A stretch of 64,000 nucleotides of DNA from Adhaeribacter_A terreus (GTDB taxonomy: Bacteria > Bacteroidota > Bacteroidia > Cytophagales > Hymenobacteraceae), in NCBI RefSeq assembly GCF_042657365.1, contig NZ_JBHSKT010000005.1, positions 248,001 to 312,000 on the forward strand. The letters run 5' to 3'. The position numbers and the translations under genes are program-made. The notes under the pieces are model-generated. The model had not been told where the DNA came from and made no database searches. It saw only the letters and a program-made list of their open reading frames with translations. Shown piece by piece: positions 8,452 to 18,467 of the stretch; the stretch's first letter is position 1; each line of letters opens with the position of its first letter.

Positions 8452-11400
8452 TTATTCTACGATGAGCTTGTTGATCTGCACGCCTTTTTCAGAAACTACT
8501 TTAAGCAGGTAAGTACCGGCCGCCAGGTTCTTCACTTGCAGTTTGGTTACTTCCTGTCCGGCTTTCACGTTTTCCTTCACGATCAGCTGACCAGTCAGGC
8601 TGTAAAGCTCTAAAGCAGCATCGTGTTTGTAACCAACCAGCTTCACGTTGAATTTACCGTTGCTTGGGTTCGGGTAAACACTTACGCTCATGCCCGCCAT
8701 GGCACCTTTAATACCGGTGTTGGTAATATTCACCGCAGCCGAAGTATCAGAAGGACAACCTCCATCCGTTACTACAACTGTATAGTTACCATTAGCAGTA
8801 GTCTGGTAAGTCTGGGCAGTTGCACCAGTAATAGCTGTACCATTCAGATACCACTGGTTGCCCGTAGCCGCAGAAGAAGTCAGTTCCTGACCAGAATCAC
8901 CACCTTGCGTAATAGTTGGCGTAGCCGGACGAGGATTTACCGTAACAGCAGTAACCGTAGAAGTATCGGTACAACCTGAAGCATTTTCAACCACTAATCT
9001 GTAGTTACCCGCAGCTTTAGCGTTGAAGGTAGCTGTAGTCGCACCAGTTACTGCAGTGCCGTTCTGTAACCACTGATACGTTACACCGGTGGTTGTAGTA
9101 GCACCCGTCAGCATTACCGAATCGCCGGTACAGATAACGGTTGTGCCGCTGGCCGAAATAGTTGGCTTGGCTGGTGCAGGCGTTATAGTTACCGTAATGG
9201 CATTAGAAGCGGCGCTGGTAGCTATTCCTAACGTTGCAACGGCAGTATAAGAGCCGGCTGTAGTTGCAGAATAAGTAGCAGCAGTAGCACCCGGAATAGT
9301 TACGTTATTGTTCAACCACTGATAAGCAACCCCTGGCGTAGTAGAAGCGGCAGTTAAAACTACCGAGCCACCCGGGCAGAAAGTAGTCGCGCCACCGGCT
9401 GTAACGGTTGGCGTAGCCGGTTGTTCGTAAATGGCAATGTCATCAAACGCAAAACCTTCTTCTTCCGTGTATAAATCAGAAGCAAAAGCAATACGTAAAC
9501 GCACATTAGCCTGACCACCCAGACCGGTCAATGCGTGTGAAGCGGTAACCCAACCGCCACTGCCGTCGGTGCCTGTACCAGACCAGCCAATAAAATTGCC
9601 GTTCAGTGAAGCAGGTTGATTACCTGGGTTGGCATCTATGCTATCTGAATTGTACCAGTTATTCGGATCGCCGAAAGCACCTACAGTCTGCCAGGTTGTG
9701 CCGCCATCAATAGAAGATTGCAGTATCGCACCATCCCAGTCAGTTTCAATGCTCCACCATACTTTCATGGAAATGCCAGGGTTGGTAAGGCCGGTAAAGT
9801 TGAAGCAAGGGCTGGTTACTGCCGAACTTTCAAATGCATTATGATCGCTGGTTAAGCTCGTAACCCATGAATTTGTGCCGGAAGCAGCCGAATTGATAAT
9901 GGTTTTTGCCGGAGTTCCTAAAGCCCAGGAAGAATTTCTGCCGCCTGCTAACCAGCCTCCGTTACCACTATCAAAGTTCTGGTTGTAAGGGAAAGTGGCT
10001 ACTACCGGAACAGAATTGATGGTAATCTCGATAGAATCGTTATTTGCCAAAGCATCGCCGCTCAGGTCTGTAGAAGCTGCCAGTGTATAAGTACCGGCAG
10101 TGGCAAGGTTAGCGGGCGTAGGGAAAGTAAAGTTAACAGAAGCACCCGACGCAAGCGGACCAGGTACAGTTCCGATTACCGGCGTGCCATTGTTCAATGT
10201 GTAATGCACCGGAATATTGGTCTGAGAAGCAGTACCCGAGTTGAAAACGGTAATAGTTACGTTTTCCTGCGCAGATAAGCCGCAACCAGAAACCGGTGCC
10301 GTAATTGCAGTTACCCCTACATCGTTAGCTGCTAGATCAAATTCGTAAGCGCCAATGTCCGGAGTGGTAGCGTTACGGGTTGCGCCGGTAATATCGGTAG
10401 TTACGGCTGCTAAAGGCTGGCCGGCATTGTTCAACGCATAAGCTGTTGGTTGCAGGTTGCCCGTAGCTACATTTACAAAACGCGGATCTACCGAAACGCT
10501 GTTCACATCGAATGGAGCTGTTGTATTAGCAGTTTGCCAGTCAGCCAGGGTAGCGTAAGTAGTGCCATCGTAAATACCTATTGTGCCTTTCGGTACCCAC
10601 AGGTTATTGTTGTTGCTTTGAATAACGGAAGCTACCGTGTTGAAGTACAGCGCCCGCTGATCTGCAAAAGGACTACCGGTGTTTATTGCAATGTTGTTGT
10701 TAATGAATTTGATGTTGGTAGCAGCAGTGGTTTGGTGGAAACCGCGGGAAATACCGGTGCTGGCCGCGTTATCAAAATTAACAGTATTGTGGTAGTAATA
10801 AACGCCGTCGCTGCCTGTGTTGTAAAAACCATAAGTAGTGCCCGTATTGTTGAAATTGTAGATCAGGTTGTTCTTGATAACGTTTTCCGATCCGGCCACA
10901 GCGTCGCTGGATGTAGTATAAATACCATAAGCAGTTCCGGTAAGCGAAGTTGCGCCGTCGTGCGTATTATGAATGCGGTTACCATCTATAATAGAACCAG
11001 TAGAGTTATCGCCCATATAAACACCATAGAAGGTTGTAACGGTAGCTCTTGCCGGCCGACTGATGTTGTTGTTGCGGATCACAGTGTTGTTTGCCTGATC
11101 CAGTTCAATACCAGTGCCATAGAAATTCTGGATAATATTGTTGATGATCTGGTTGTTGCCAGCGCCCGGAGTTGCGGCCGAAGCATTGCCATTCACGTGA
11201 ATACCTTTGTGACCGCCACTGATCGTATTGCCGGTAATCAGGTTGTTATTGCCATTATTACCATTAGTGGTTACCGCAGTAGCAGAATTCGTAAATACAA
11301 TACCAACCGAATTGCTTTCCGAAGTGCTCAGGGAACCAATATTGATGGTATTATTGCTGATGGTGTTGTTATCAGCGCCATTCATAAAATGAATACCCCA

Positions 11401-12696
11401 GCCATAATCTGAAGTTCCGGTACCGGTTGTAGCAATGGTAAAGTTGTTGATCGTAACGTAGTCGGCGCCATCCAGTTTAAACATGGCACGGGTAGCAGAA
11501 ACCGGAGCTGCAGAAACGGTATTGCCATTGCCATTAAAAGTCACGGTATTGGTAGCGCTTGCCCCCAAAATTTCCGGAATTACCACCTGCTCGTTATAAG
11601 GACCAGTGCCCGTAACCACATCGAACGTTACCGGGCCGCCAATGCCGCATGCAAGCGAATTAATAGCATCTGCAAAAGTCTGGAAGTTGGTTGCACTGGC
11701 CGGCACGTTTTTATTGATCGTAAAATTGCCGCTTATCAGTGCCGGAGAAGTTACAGAAACAGCCGTAGAATATGCCGTTTGGCCGCTACAAGTAACTGCT
11801 GCGCGGTAGTAATGCGTGCCGGAAGTTTGAGAGGTCGTAAATATCGGGCTATTTGAGGATGGACCAACTGCAGTCCAGCCGCCTGTACCGGTTGCTGAGG
11901 TTTCCCATTGATAAGTCTGCCCGGTTCCAAAAGAGCTTCCCGTTAAATTTAAAGTGAAATCAGTATTGGCGCACAAGTTCGTTTCGCTGGTAGTAGCTGT
12001 ACCTGCTGTTGGGGGCGCAGTACAGGCAGTAGTAGGAATAATATCCATACCGAAATCATTGTGAGTCGTATTCGCGGTACCGGTGGTAGCTGTTAAAGAC
12101 TGACCTGAAACACGTTTGTTGCCGGTGCTGGTAGAAGTAGTGGTGCTTATGCCACCGGTTTTTGCCGTGTATTGGATTTCAATGATCAGAGATTGTGTAT
12201 TATCATACTGAAAATACGGTGCCTGAAGCGGGATTTCGAACCATTTGCCGGCAGTATCACTAGCTGTAACCGTTTGTAGCGCGGCATAATGCACAGTAGT
12301 TAAGCCAGTGTAGAAAGATGTGCTTGGAATTGAGGCATCAGCGTTTTGCAAAAAGCTTACCTTAAAATTACTGTAAGTTGCAGACGCGCTTGCCGCAGAA
12401 TTCCGGAAATAAATCTTGGTAATATAACCCGAAGATGGAGTTGCGTTAAAATCGCCGGGTGCATAAAGGAGTTGCGTTTTCTGGCTCGCCTGGTTTAATG
12501 GAATGGTGTTTCCGCTTGTACCGGTTCCGGTTTTATAAAAACCAGGGGTTACTCTTTGCGCTTGTGCCTCTTGTGCAACACCTGCCCAGCCAATGGCAAA
12601 GAGCATAAGTAGAAGCCTGGAAAAGGCTTTTCTGTTTTTCAGCTGCTGCTGCCGGGGCGGCTTGGTAGCGCTGTAAAAAGATAAAAGTTTGTTCAT
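8452..12696 (-). CDS. giant T9SS surface protein with beta-helix and Ig-like domains
   Basis: A 1414-residue secreted protein. Visible order: signal peptide (about 1-47, cut after AQA), a beta-rich region, an Ig-like segment (TYQWETSATG), a right-handed parallel beta-helix of many NNTISNN/NLIYNF coils (about 330-760), a CARDB-like segment (NDVGVTAI..., about 790-900), a jelly-roll-like segment (FDSGNGGW ... FAFDDIAIYE, about 900-1090), and three Ig-like repeats with YQWL and QWYLNG. It ends in a type-A T9SS sorting domain (SVYPNPSNGKFNV ... AAGTYLLKV), so it should be exported and anchored by the gliding/T9SS machinery. No catalytic residues stand out; adhesin or surface-layer roles are possible. 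It is a single-gene unit with a strong terminator and a 570-base upstream region. Confidence 0.88.
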   Translation of the reverse strand: MNKLLSFYSATKPPRQQQLKNRKAFSRLLLMLFAIGWAGVAQEAQAQRVTPGFYKTGTGTSGNTIPLNQASQKTQLLYAPGDFNATPSSGYITKIYFRNSAASASATYSNFKVSFLQNADASIPSTSFYTGLTTVHYAALQTVTASDTAGKWFEIPLQAPYFQYDNTQSLIIEIQYTAKTGGISTTTSTSTGNKRVSGQSLTATTGTANTTHNDFGMDIIPTTACTAPPTAGTATTSETNLCANTDFTLNLTGSSFGTGQTYQWETSATGTGGWTAVGPSSNSPIFTTSQTSGTHYYRAAVTCSGQTAYSTAVSVTSPALISGNFTINKNVPASATNFQTFADAINSLACGIGGPVTFDVVTGTGPYNEQVVIPEILGASATNTVTFNGNGNTVSAAPVSATRAMFKLDGADYVTINNFTIATTGTGTSDYGWGIHFMNGADNNTISNNTINIGSLSTSESNSVGIVFTNSATAVTTNGNNGNNNLITGNTISGGHKGIHVNGNASAATPGAGNNQIINNIIQNFYGTGIELDQANNTVIRNNNISRPARATVTTFYGVYMGDNSTGSIIDGNRIHNTHDGATSLTGTAYGIYTTSSDAVAGSENVIKNNLIYNFNNTGTTYGFYNTGSDGVYYYHNTVNFDNAASTGISRGFHQTTAATNIKFINNNIAINTGSPFADQRALYFNTVASVIQSNNNNLWVPKGTIGIYDGTTYATLADWQTANTTAPFDVNSVSVDPRFVNVATGNLQPTAYALNNAGQPLAAVTTDITGATRNATTPDIGAYEFDLAANDVGVTAITAPVSGCGLSAQENVTITVFNSGTASQTNIPVHYTLNNGTPVIGTVPGPLASGASVNFTFPTPANLATAGTYTLAASTDLSGDALANNDSIEITINSVPVVATFPYNQNFDSGNGGWLAGGRNSSWALGTPAKTIINSAASGTNSWVTSLTSDHNAFESSAVTSPCFNFTGLTNPGISMKVWWSIETDWDGAILQSSIDGGTTWQTVGAFGDPNNWYNSDSIDANPGNQPASLNGNFIGWSGTGTDGSGGWVTASHALTGLGGQANVRLRIAFASDLYTEEEGFAFDDIAIYEQPATPTVTAGGATTFCPGGSVVLTAASTTPGVAYQWLNNNVTIPGATAATYSATTAGSYTAVATLGIATSAASNAITVTITPAPAKPTISASGTTVICTGDSVMLTGATTTTGVTYQWLQNGTAVTGATTATFNAKAAGNYRLVVENASGCTDTSTVTAVTVNPRPATPTITQGGDSGQELTSSAATGNQWYLNGTAITGATAQTYQTTANGNYTVVVTDGGCPSDTSAAVNITNTGIKGAMAGMSVSVYPNPSNGKFNVKLVGYKHDAALELYSLTGQLIVKENVKAGQEVTKLQVKNLAAGTYLLKVVSEKGVQINKLIVE

Positions 12697-13349
12697 TGTG
12701 TTTTAGATAAAAGGTGATAAAAGATTGATCATGAATCGTTCCGCAGAAACGGGGCTACTTTTTTGCGGAGAGTTCATCAGTAGTGAAATTCCGGGAAAAC
12801 CCGGCGTAACGGAGAGCAAGTAAAGCTGCTGAACGGTTGAGAACGAAAGCAGGCTTGAGAAAAAGAAAACCTGAAATGGTTTCCCGAGTGGTTTTTGAAA
12901 TGTTAATTTCTTGCAGGAAGGCGGACTTTTACTTCAGAAAAGGATGAGAAAAGTATATGGCCTGCGTGCTTTTCAGATGTTAAGCAGCTTGTTGTAAAGT
13001 GTCGGCTATGATCTATTTCCGTTCCCGGAGTGCCTGCCAATAGAATAATAGTGTAATATAGTTTGCATCATAGTAGTAAGGTTGGTGATCGAAAAGCTGC
13101 TTGTTTAAGCTGTATCGCCAGATTTATCTTAGTAATTCTTTTAATAATCTTATAACAAGTGTCCAAATATATTAAATATTCCTTATTAATCAATTTACTA
13201 TCAGGAGTTAAGCTAATTCCATAGCAGGCAAATTTGTATTTTTCTGTTTCACGAACCGGTTGTTTCTGAAAAACGGTATGCTGTAAAAGCAAAAAAAGTC
13301 GCCCGGTTACGAGCGACTTTTTTGTGGTAAAACCATAGCGTTTTTTCGG
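12697..13349. other. intergenic gap upstream of the giant T9SS gene
   Basis: No supported gene. About 570 bases could hold a long 5' leader of the T9SS gene, with a small CCGGG/CCCGG hairpin at about 12793-12806. At 13270-13344 two 30-bp elements (plus copy with one extra base at 13270, minus copy at 13315-13344) flank and overlap a terminator. Confidence 0.6.
13292..13323. terminator. terminator of the fadL-like/GDSL operon
   Basis: AAAAAAGTCGC and GCGACTTTTTT form the stem. Its A- and T-tracts are also the AAAAAGT ends of two opposed 30-bp elements. Confidence 0.8.
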
Positions 13350-14771
13350 TTAAGGGAAAAGCACTGCGTTATAAGCGTTCACATTTACCGTAGGAAGTTT
13401 GGCGTTATATTTCGCGTTAATGGTTTTAATGAACTCGTTGGCTACCAAGGCATAACCACGCGGCGTTAAATGCACCCCGTCCAGGCTGAAAATATTACCT
13501 GAAATGAAGGCCGGCGTATAATTTACCGCATTAATAACCAGGGCAGGCTGTCCGTTTACCGGCAGAATAGAAGTGAAGAACGGATTTACATCGAATACTC
13601 CCAGGTTGTTATTGCTGGCAGTTTCCTTAATAATAGAATTGAATTTATCGGTTGCAGCGGTTACGTTGGCTATTTCGGAGTTGTCTAAGATCAGCGAACT
13701 AGGTAGCGGGTTTTCCATGCTGAAACCGAACGCTTTGGTGGTATCTGTAACGCCATACTGTGCCAGCAATACAGGCAAAGCTAAAGCCGGAAGCTGCTGT
13801 CTTTTCAACAGGTCGCGCCAGTATTTGGCTGTTGGCAAACCTAAAAGCGGCAGGTAAGCGCTGGCCGTTAAAGGAACCAGTACCGTTCCGCCGGAGGCAT
13901 CTTTAATGCTGGTTGTTGGCAACGGTATTTTAGTATTTCCCGAACCGGTAAGAATTATCATGCCCGGAAGGCCTTTGGCTGCCAGGGTTGCTTTTAAAGT
14001 AGGGCCAACCGTGGTAAAGAACGGAATAAGGGTTACGTCCGGAATGGTTGCTACCACACCTTTTGCGCCGCTTTTGGTAAGTGCCTTCGTTAGGTCTTCG
14101 TAATTGGTCCGGAAAGTAGCTTCGTCGGTAATGGAAGCGGTGCCCGTCATACCGCCCGCGGTAGCGTAGCCAAGCACATCGTTATTGCCGAGCCAGTTGG
14201 TGAAGAATGTCGGATTACTAGCTTCAACGCGCTCCAGATACGTCTGGTTCTGATTATTATCCGGAGTAATGCGTTCGAAATACGGATTGCCTGCGGTGCT
14301 GCCGTAACCTGCTGTTTTAATATCAGCGATCCGGATATCGGGCACACCCAGGTTTTGTACCGGGCCAGTATATTCAATATAAAGCGGAGTGCCTTTGGAA
14401 TTAACGCCTCTGATCGCCAGGTTATCGGTTACGGTTGCAATTTTAGGCGTGCCATCAGCATTAAAACCGGCTAAACGCAAATAACCGGAACCATTCGCTT
14501 TATCTTCCGGGAAAAGTGGTTGCGGGAAATCGCCGCCGCCAGCCAGTTTAAATTGGCCCGCCAGAATATTAGGGTAAGAATTGATCTGTCCGGAACGATA
14601 CAAGCCCCCATCGGCATAACCTGAGGTCAGGGAATTGCCAACAGAAACATAACGGGTAAAATCGGCGTCGCCTTTGCTTATTTCCGGGGCGTCAATTTCC
14701 GGGTCGCAGCCGGTTAAAAAAGCTGCTGCCGCCAGAGCGGCTAATCCTGATCGGGTTATGTGTTTTTTCAT
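13350..14771 (-). CDS. GDSL/SGNH-hydrolase lipoprotein
   Basis: Predicted esterase or lipase of 473 residues, lipid-anchored (lipobox LTGC, Cys22). The SGNH blocks are visible: nucleophile Ser47 in GNSLTSGYADG (block I, with N replacing the D of GDSL), WLGNNDVLGY (block III, with the GxND motif), and DGVHLTPRGY (block V, D431 and H434). It is longer than simple GDSL enzymes because of inserts between blocks. The gene lies 15 bases after a FadL-type porin gene, so the two are very likely co-transcribed; a surface hydrolase releasing fatty acids beside their uptake porin is a sensible inference. Substrate unknown. Confidence 0.9.
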   Translation of the reverse strand: MKKHITRSGLAALAAAAFLTGCDPEIDAPEISKGDADFTRYVSVGNSLTSGYADGGLYRSGQINSYPNILAGQFKLAGGGDFPQPLFPEDKANGSGYLRLAGFNADGTPKIATVTDNLAIRGVNSKGTPLYIEYTGPVQNLGVPDIRIADIKTAGYGSTAGNPYFERITPDNNQNQTYLERVEASNPTFFTNWLGNNDVLGYATAGGMTGTASITDEATFRTNYEDLTKALTKSGAKGVVATIPDVTLIPFFTTVGPTLKATLAAKGLPGMIILTGSGNTKIPLPTTSIKDASGGTVLVPLTASAYLPLLGLPTAKYWRDLLKRQQLPALALPVLLAQYGVTDTTKAFGFSMENPLPSSLILDNSEIANVTAATDKFNSIIKETASNNNLGVFDVNPFFTSILPVNGQPALVINAVNYTPAFISGNIFSLDGVHLTPRGYALVANEFIKTINAKYNAKLPTVNVNAYNAVLFP

Positions 14772-14786
14772 GATTTTCTGCTGCTA

Positions 14787-16019
14787 TTAAAATTTGTAAC
14801 TAACGGCCAGGCCCGGAATGTTAACATTGGTTTTATAGGTGCCGCCAATGCCGCCGGAAAGATCCGAAAGATCGGTCCGCTCTTCTTTGCTGATGTACAG
14901 GAACGAGGCATCGATCTGGAAATTATCGCTAACCGCATAGCCTAAGCCACCCGAAATTCCGATCGCATTCGCATCCGGCGTTTCCGGCGTTAAATAACCA
15001 TCCTGCACAGGCGTATTATCGTAGTAGCCGCCGGCGCGTAACGCAAAAGCATCGGTTATTTTATATTGGGCGCCCAAACGGTAAATATACACGTCTTCGT
15101 AATTGCGGGCGTTTTCGGTAAACGTACTGCCGTTAATGGCTGCTCCGTATTCAAAACGCAGGTTCTTGTAAGCACTCCAGTTCACGCGCTGTACATCGGC
15201 TGCAATGGTCAGGGCTTCGGTTGGCGTAAAACCAATGCCCAGCGTAATATTGGCAGGCAGTGGCAGTTCGGTAGTAAAAGTAGTATTCGGGAAACGCGAT
15301 GCCAGGGAAGAAGCCACCTGGAACGTTGCATCTCCTTCGTCCACTTCCATGTTCACCTTAGAACGGTAGGTTAAACCCACCGAAAACTTATCGTTTGGTT
15401 TAAAATAAATACCGGCATTATAACCCCAGCCGCTCGCGCTGCCATCCAGTTCAGCGTGGCCGTCGTTGGCGTCCTGGTCCTGCACCGGAATGCTGCGTTG
15501 CAGGTTTACGCCGCCGCGACTGTAAACCACGCCCGCGCCAATACCAACTTTATCTCCAATTTTATAGCTAACCGTTGGCTGAATAAAAATTGCACTTAAT
15601 TCCAGCTCATTCAAACCATAACGGCCGATCCATTCATCGCCCCATTTTACTTTGCTTCCGAAAGGCGTATAAACCCCCAGGCCAAATTTCAGGCTGCTTT
15701 CTTCTTTTCCGAAAACGCCATAAGCCGAGAAAGGCGTGCCTGTAGGGTTGTCAGATTTAGCGGTAGTGTTGCCGGGAGCCGTTTCGAGGTAAGCAATTTT
15801 AGAAATTATGCCGCTGGCGCCCAACTGAAACCCGTTTTGCCGCAGATGACTCATGGCGCCGGGGTTAAAAAATACGCTGGCTTCGTCTAGAGCCAGACCG
15901 GTGCCCGCGTGCCCCATGCCTATTTGTTTTTGCCCCTGCAGGTTTACCTGGAAACCGCCGGCCTGCACCATTCCGGAAAGCAAGGCACAGCCCAGAAAGG
16001 TTAGTAATTTTCGTTTCAT
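14787..16019 (-). CDS. OmpP1/FadL/TodX-family outer-membrane protein
   Basis: A 410-residue outer-membrane beta-barrel for hydrophobic compounds. After a signal peptide ending VQAG, the mature N-terminus GGFQVNLQGQKQIGMGHAGTGLALDEASVFFNPGAMSHL is the family hallmark: the N-terminal hatch with the NPA-like NPG motif. The C-terminus ends in the aromatic residue expected for barrel assembly (SYKF). Many alternating strands such as LTYRSKVNM and FALRAGGYY follow. It is first in a two-gene unit with the GDSL lipoprotein. By analogy with E. coli FadL it may import long-chain fatty acids; the substrate is not shown by the sequence. Confidence 0.9.
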   Translation of the reverse strand: MKRKLLTFLGCALLSGMVQAGGFQVNLQGQKQIGMGHAGTGLALDEASVFFNPGAMSHLRQNGFQLGASGIISKIAYLETAPGNTTAKSDNPTGTPFSAYGVFGKEESSLKFGLGVYTPFGSKVKWGDEWIGRYGLNELELSAIFIQPTVSYKIGDKVGIGAGVVYSRGGVNLQRSIPVQDQDANDGHAELDGSASGWGYNAGIYFKPNDKFSVGLTYRSKVNMEVDEGDATFQVASSLASRFPNTTFTTELPLPANITLGIGFTPTEALTIAADVQRVNWSAYKNLRFEYGAAINGSTFTENARNYEDVYIYRLGAQYKITDAFALRAGGYYDNTPVQDGYLTPETPDANAIGISGGLGYAVSDNFQIDASFLYISKEERTDLSDLSGGIGGTYKTNVNIPGLAVSYKF

Positions 16020-16135
16020 AGTTAAGAATAATGATATAGTAGTCCGCTAAATGTATAAAACTATTTCATCATTTCCATAGACTTTACCCAAATTTATTAT
16101 GCTTGCCGATTACTGTTTTTGAAAGAAGTTTGCCT

Positions 16136-16215
16136 AAAACGGTAGGGTTCTGGTGCAAAAAAGTAAAAGGCTGTTCCGGAGAATAAAAACGCTGTCATTT
16201 TCAGCCTGAAAACCC
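16136..16215 (+). repeat. 30-bp element, two copies
   Basis: Copies at 16136-16165 and 16186-16215 (the latter worn, ending AAAACCC) in the divergent gap between fadL-like and the oxidoreductase gene. This is one of few divergent gaps that hold the element. Confidence 0.75.
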
Positions 16216-16250
16216 GACCAAAACTGCGAAAATTCCGTTAAGCGAAAGTT

Positions 16251-17159
16251 ATGCAAAACGAACACACATACGATGTAATGATAATTGGCGGCGGACCGGC
16301 GGGCCTGAGTGCTGCCATGGTTTTAGGCCGCTGCCGCCGCAAAGTAATTCTTTTCGATACGCACAAACAACGCAACCGCTTTTCCGATGCTATGAACGGC
16401 TTTATTACCCGCGATGGCATTAAACCTTCTAAATTTATAGAAATTGCACGCGAAGAACTGGTTGAATACCACGTGGTTTTGCGGGCCGCTACCATAAAGA
16501 AAGTGCATCATACCAAAGGCGGTTTCGAGGCCGAAGATGAAGTTGGGGAGAAATTCCGGTCGAAGAAATTACTGCTGGCCACCGGCTTAAAAGACCGCGT
16601 TCCGGAAATTCCCGGCATTGAAAAAATGTATGGCAAAAGCGTGCACCACTGCCCGTATTGCGATGGCTGGGAAAGCCGCGATAAACCCATTGCCGCTTAC
16701 GGCAAAAACCGCAACGGCGTAGGCCTGGCTTTATCTTTAAAAACCTGGAGCGACCACGTAACGCTTTTCACCGATGGCACCGATAAACTTACCAGCGACG
16801 AAGTTTCGCAGCTTAAGCGGAACGGCATTGGCATAAATAAGAAAAAAATAGCCCGGCTGGAAGGAGAAGAAACGCAATTAAAGCAAATTGTTTTAGACGA
16901 TGATACTTCCGAAAAATGTGAAGCCATGTTCTTTAGCACCGGCACCGACCAGCAATGCGATCTGGGAAATATGCTCGGCTGTGAGTTTACCCGGAAAGGC
17001 GTAGTAAAAACCCGCAAACTGCAAAAAACCAACGTAAAAGGTCTGTTTGTGGCCGGCGATGCTTCCCGCGATGTGCAGCTTGTAATTGTAGCCGCTGCCG
17101 AAGGTACCAAAGCCGCCGTAGCCATTAATATGGAACTTCAGGAAGAAGACCGGCAGTAA
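16251..17159 (+). CDS. thioredoxin-reductase-like NAD(P)/FAD oxidoreductase
   Basis: A 302-residue two-dinucleotide-fold flavoprotein. FAD-binding GGGPAG is at residues 13-18, a GLKDRVPEIPG loop follows, and the redox-active pair is CPYC (C134, C137) in HHCPYCDGWE. A C-terminal GLFVAGDAS motif binds FAD. The NADPH-binding domain lies between, though its Gly motif is weak (AYGKNRNGVG). The CPYCDGWE form is that of the small thioredoxin-reductase-like oxidoreductases rather than housekeeping TrxB (usually CATCD), so the partner may be a different disulfide or a small molecule. It is a stand-alone gene; its stop adjoins a 30-bp element and a bidirectional terminator. Confidence 0.85.
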   Translation: MQNEHTYDVMIIGGGPAGLSAAMVLGRCRRKVILFDTHKQRNRFSDAMNGFITRDGIKPSKFIEIAREELVEYHVVLRAATIKKVHHTKGGFEAEDEVGEKFRSKKLLLATGLKDRVPEIPGIEKMYGKSVHHCPYCDGWESRDKPIAAYGKNRNGVGLALSLKTWSDHVTLFTDGTDKLTSDEVSQLKRNGIGINKKKIARLEGEETQLKQIVLDDDTSEKCEAMFFSTGTDQQCDLGNMLGCEFTRKGVVKTRKLQKTNVKGLFVAGDASRDVQLVIVAAAEGTKAAVAINMELQEEDRQ

Positions 17160-17208
17160 AAAACGCTATGGTTTGAGGGGTAAAAAGTCCGGAGCCATAG
17201 CGTTTTTT
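17158..17208. terminator. bidirectional terminator made partly of a 30-bp element
   Basis: AAAAAACGCTATGG (17158-17171) pairs with CCATAGCGTTTTTT (17195-17208). The left arm is the start of an element copy at 17160-17189, and both converging stop codons lie at its ends. Confidence 0.8.
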
Positions 17209-17854
17209 AGTTGAAATATAAATTGAACTGATAAACGATCTCGCCATAAGAGGCTGTTGCTATATAATGGGTAGCGGTTTTGTCCAGGATCCGGTATTTA
17301 TACTGGTCGCCTTTCTGGCTGAACTGCCCTTTATTAGGGTCGGTGCTTTCCAGGAAAGTTAAAATGAATTCGCAGTTGTTTTTGGGTTTAAAATCGAGCC
17401 GGGAAACATATCTGGCTTTGCCAACCGTTTCCTGCCATACTCCGCCCGATAACGCAACCCGGGTAGTATCGCCGTTGCCTTCTATGTAAAATAGCTGCCG
17501 GTGGCTGGCAAGTTGCTGGCAAACGTCGTTCGTTAATTTTGTTTCCGGGTTGATTTTAAGCAAAACCCAGTCGCCTTTCACCGGGTTAAGTTTATCGAGG
17601 ATCCTTACATATTCGGTGCAGTTCTTTTGCAGCTCAAGATCAATATTCCGGGCCAGTTCCAGCTTTTCCGTTTCATCTTCGGCGTTCGCAAAAGCTTTTC
17701 CGAGCACCTTGGTAAAGCAGCTCTTAAATTTTACCGAATCTACACCTGGTTCCGTTGCCAGGCAATTGCAATAGCTTTTCGTAATATTCCTGCTCTGCCC
17801 GAATACCACGTTAAAAGATAAACTCAATAGGAGAAGCAAAAAAATGTTTTTCAT
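17207..17854 (-). CDS. secreted protein, paralogue A of a two-member family
   Basis: I do not recognise the family. A 215-residue protein with a signal peptide ending VFGQ. The mature part begins with two Cys in SYCNCLATEP and a third in KSCF, then a Glu/Lys-rich helix (EDETEKLELARNIDLELQKNC), KLNPVKGDWVLLK, FYIEGNGDTTRVAL, LDFKPKNNCEFIL and a C-terminal YQFNLYFN. It aligns along its full length with the protein at 20559-21206 (see there). The start at 17854 is preferred because the frame's earlier ATG adds nine codons before the signal peptide. Likely periplasmic or extracellular. Confidence 0.75.
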   Translation of the reverse strand: MKNIFLLLLLSLSFNVVFGQSRNITKSYCNCLATEPGVDSVKFKSCFTKVLGKAFANAEDETEKLELARNIDLELQKNCTEYVRILDKLNPVKGDWVLLKINPETKLTNDVCQQLASHRQLFYIEGNGDTTRVALSGGVWQETVGKARYVSRLDFKPKNNCEFILTFLESTDPNKGQFSQKGDQYKYRILDKTATHYIATASYGEIVYQFNLYFN

Positions 17855-18023
17855 ATAGAAGCTAAATTTTGCTTCTAACATACAAAAAAATCTTTATATA
17901 TAAACATTAATTTGCTTTTAAGGGTGAGATTATACTGGATTTTTTATTTGTCAGCTAAAAAAGTGCCAGGTTTTTTTATTCTGAAAAGTGTTGCAGGCTA
18001 CAACATGAATAAAAATCCGGACC

Positions 18024-18383
18024 TTACTTTTTCCCTTCTAATTCATACGTTACGCCATCCACGGTTTTGCTTTGCTTTTCAATTTGCTTGTCGAGCACGA
18101 TCTTCAGGCCGGAACCGGTTTGTTCAATTTCCATAATGGCTTCGCTGGCAGTTGGGTCCTGAAATCTGGCTTCGAAAAGCTGCGTAGTATCCTGCGGGCC
18201 GGCCAGTATAAACTTGTAATGGAACTTCTCGGTACCGGTGAGCCACATTTCATACATCAGGTTTTTGCCTTTCACTTCGGTGATCACTTCGCTGCGCACC
18301 CGGTCAGTTTTTTCCAAAGCATCGCAGCTGGCCAGGGTAAATACGAAACTGAAAAATACAAGTAAGTCGCGGAGGATTTTCAT
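18024..18383 (-). CDS. small lipoprotein
   Basis: Function unknown. 119 residues with a signal peptide and lipobox LASC, then a beta-rich sequence (VITEVKGKNLMYEMWLTG, FHYKFILAG, LKIVLDKQIE). It sits between the secreted paralogue A and a T9SS protein, all on the minus strand, but the 84- and 169-base gaps do not force an operon. The upstream sequence has a TACCTTTT box (one mismatch to TAnnTTTG). Confidence 0.7.
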   Translation of the reverse strand: MKILRDLLVFFSFVFTLASCDALEKTDRVRSEVITEVKGKNLMYEMWLTGTEKFHYKFILAGPQDTTQLFEARFQDPTASEAIMEIEQTGSGLKIVLDKQIEKQSKTVDGVTYELEGKK

Positions 18384-18467
18384 GATAAGGGAGTTAAGTT
18401 AAAAAGGTAAGTTACCCTTTCTTCTACTGATTTCAAATTGTGAATTATTCAGAAAAGAATGCAGCTG

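Noticed and set aside
10450..11412. 320-residue open frame antisense to the giant T9SS gene
   Set aside because: It is the complement of the low-complexity beta-helix coils, with a Val/Ile/Ser-rich translation of no recognisable family; the minus-strand frame has signal peptide and sorting domain.
13068..13292. 74-residue open frame on the minus strand
   Set aside because: No conserved motif; its start lies in an element copy and its composition is unlike neighbouring genes.
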